From the NCBI GenBank assembly GCA_017484235.1, contig JAFUTM010000206.1, positions 1 through 12,782 of the forward strand: 12,782 nt of DNA. Reading direction: 5' to 3'. How positions within the stretch are numbered: position 1 is the first letter of the stretch; each line of letters begins with the position of its first letter. This DNA comes from Selenomonadaceae bacterium (lineage in GTDB: Bacteria > Bacillota > Negativicutes > Selenomonadales > Selenomonadaceae). This document shows, in pieces, positions 11,467 to 12,782 of the stretch. A program made the position numbers and the translations under genes. The notes under the pieces were generated by a model. That model had not been told where the DNA came from and searched no databases. It was given only the letters and a program-made list of their open reading frames with translations.

Positions 11467-12518
11467 ATGGAGAATAAAATTTGGACGAGAGATTTTGTTT
11501 TAAACAGCTTGATTTGTTTTATAGCTAATTTATCGTATTACATGACAATGGTGATAATAACTGATTATATGGTAGAAAAAATAGGAGTGAGTTTGAGTGA
11601 AGCTGGCTTTGCTTGCGGTGTATTCATTCTTGGAGCATTATTTGCAAGATTGTTCATCGGTCAGTCAATAGAAGTCGTCGGAATGAAAAAAGCATTATAT
11701 CTTGGAATGATTTTATTTATATCAACAGCGTTAAATTTTGTGACTTACAGTCTATGGTCAATTTCGTTTGTTAGATTCGTACAAGGAATAGGATTTGGCA
11801 TAGCCTTGACATTAACTGGAGCAATAATGGCGCAAATAGTACCGTCAAGCAGACGAGGTGAAGGCACGAGTTATTATGCAATGTTTGTAACGACAGCGAC
11901 AGCAATCGGACCATTTGCAGGAATATATTTTTACCAAGCTGGCGATTTAACGATAAATTTAATAATTTAATAGTTAGCGGTTTAATGTTGATTTTTGGAT
12001 TGGCAGCAACTAAAATTTTGAAAGTGCCGGAAGTAAAATTAACAGATGAACAGAAAAAAGCAGTAACAAAGTTATCAGTAAAAAGTTTCTTTGAGGAAAA
12101 AGCTCTGCCAATGGCAATAATAATATTTTTCGTTAGTTTAGGTTTTGCAAGCATTTTGGGATTTATAACATCTTATGAGAAAGAACAAAATTTGCTGGAA
12201 GCAGGAAAATATTTTTTTGTAGTCTATTCTATATTTACAGTATTTTCCAGACCATTCACAGGGCGATTATTTGACAAAAAAGGCGATAATTTTGTAATGT
12301 ACCCATCATTTTTGATATTTGCAATCGGATTGTTTATTCTGAGCATAACGACAAATGAAATAATGCTTTTGACGGTAGCTGCATGTATGGGATTAGGATT
12401 TGGACCGCTATTATTAGGAATGATAGTTCCAATTTTAAAGTTTAAATGATTGTACATTTTAATGGGAATTACATTGATTATATGTGCAATATTGTATACC
12501 TTGACGTGCGAAAACTGA
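11467..12518 (+). pseudogene. MFS-family efflux transporter, degraded by several mutations
   Basis: AAAGGAG (11454-11460) and ATG 11467 begin a major facilitator transporter: NSLICFIANLSYYMTMVIITDY (TM1), then the loop 2-3 region GALFARLFIGQSIEVVGMKKAL (motif-A-like), VRFVQGIGFGIALTLTGAIMAQIVP (TM4) and GPFAGIYFY (TM5). The frame stops at 11970. Adding one T in the run near 11945-11948 continues the reading as DFNDKFNNLIVSGLMLIFGL, entering the open frame that carries KVPEVKLTDEQKK, the second half and SRPFTGRLFDKKGD. That frame meets TGA at 12447-12449; beyond it LYILMGITLIICAILYTL reads on in the same frame (a final TM helix) to a stop at 12516-12518. The corrected length, about 350 residues, is some 40-45 short of the usual 390-400, and the GLGFG segment near 12400 seems to fuse two similar motifs, suggesting an internal deletion. 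Probably a drug or metabolite exporter once controlled by the adjacent MarR; now non-functional. Confidence 0.85.
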
Positions 12519-12681
12519 TACCTTAGACTATTTGACTAATCGCCATAGACGCCGCCACAACAACCTCCGTTAAAAACGCAAAAAACGCTTATACATAGTA
12601 TACGACTCCTTGATAGTCGTCCCTCGCTTAGAATGGGTTCGTGAAAAAAAGGAAATACCTTCATTAGAAAAGTGATACCTT
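12496..12681 (+). repeat. Four ATACCTT repeats in two spaced pairs
   Basis: ATACCTT occurs at 12496-12502, 12518-12524, 12655-12661 and 12675-12681. The pairs are spaced 22 and 20 bp and share a GAAAA.-TGATACCTT.GA context, so they look like two degenerate direct repeats about two helical turns long, similar in style to iterons or repressor sites. The last copy abuts the ribosome binding site of the gene at 12694. Confidence 0.5.
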
Positions 12682-12693
12682 GGAAGTGATGCG
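12519..12693. other. Intergenic region with small palindromes, no gene seen
   Basis: Apart from the ATACCTT repeats this 175-nt stretch holds AAAAACGC twice (12572-12579, 12581-12588), the palindrome TATAC-ATA-GTATA (12590-12602) and a 6-bp hairpin ACGACT/AGTCGT (12602-12607 with 12615-12620). No T-run follows the hairpin, so it is not a terminator. Such clusters are common at replication or integration control regions, but none is diagnostic. Confidence 0.4.
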
Positions 12694-12782
12694 ATGAAAC
12701 AGAAATTAGAAAATTTGCCAGAAGAACTAAAAGAACAAAGAAGATTCACGCCAGCGTTAGAAGATAAACGTCCAGCATATCC
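12694..12782 (+). CDS. 5' end of an unidentified gene (runs off the window)
   Basis: ATG 12694 has GGAAG (12682-12686) seven nt upstream and opens a frame to the window end, 29 complete codons: MKQKLENLPEELKEQRRF then TPALEDKRPAY. It is strongly charged with no signal peptide, unlike the exported proteins upstream. The beginning (LENLPEELK..RRF) resembles the N-termini of phage and plasmid primase-type proteins as I remember them, but 29 residues are far too few to assign. Together with the repeats just upstream it may be the first gene of a mobile element. Confidence 0.5.
   Translation, partial: MKQKLENLPEELKEQRRFTPALEDKRPAY

Noticed and set aside
12496..12681. CRISPR-like repeats
   Set aside because: Only 7 bp are conserved, there are four copies in two pairs with unequal spacing, and no cas genes are present.

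Overview
The window looks like a chromosomal segment of an AT-rich, diderm (outer-membrane) Firmicute, most likely of the Negativicutes / Selenomonas type. This is inferred from strong Gram-positive-like ribosome binding sites and A+T-rich codon use, combined with a long run of exported CsgG-like and LPP20-like proteins, which are families of cell envelopes with an outer membrane. No 16S or other taxonomic marker is present, so the assignment is tentative.

Layout. (1) 1-573: 3' end of lysA (diaminopimelate decarboxylase) with its own terminator. (2) 698-8234: a tandemly duplicated four-gene cassette of exported proteins. Copy A (698-3922) and copy B (4070-7355) share the gene order: unknown secreted protein type 1, unknown secreted protein type 2, long CsgG-like protein, short CsgG-like protein. 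Each copy has tightly coupled or overlapping genes, and copy B is followed by an LPP20-family gene (7383-8234). Both copies are preceded by the same promoter-like arrangement (TTTCAT, 5 nt, TTTCAT, 10 nt, TATYAT). (3) A bidirectional terminator at 8255-8297 separates this run from a convergent fifth CsgG-like gene on the minus strand. (4) 9256-9798: a divergent small secreted protein of unknown function, then a solitary TerD-family calcium-binding protein gene (9897-10475).

(5) 10509-10928: a gene-free interval holding a consensus sigma-A promoter (TTGACA, 17 nt, TATAAT), about 330 nt of comparatively GC-rich sequence full of potential hairpins, a possible end-to-end closing helix, and a Rho-independent terminator. 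I read it as a structured non-coding RNA, or a riboswitch-like leader, that I cannot assign to a known family. (6) 10930-12518: a decayed marR plus MFS efflux locus. marR is frameshifted by an exact 17-bp tandem duplication; the MFS gene has a 1-nt frameshift, an apparent internal deletion and an in-frame stop. (7) 12496-12782: four ATACCTT repeats in two spaced pairs, small palindromes and the 5' end of a gene running off the window, possibly the edge of a mobile or plasmid-derived element.

How it fits together: nearly everything between 698 and 9798 carries an apparent Sec signal peptide and no convincing lipobox, so the products are expected in the periplasm or at the outer membrane. Five CsgG-like proteins plus LPP20 resemble envelope assembly modules, but curli subunits and CsgE/F are absent. 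The best candidates for something undescribed are the duplicated cassette with its shared control region and the approximately 330-nt RNA.
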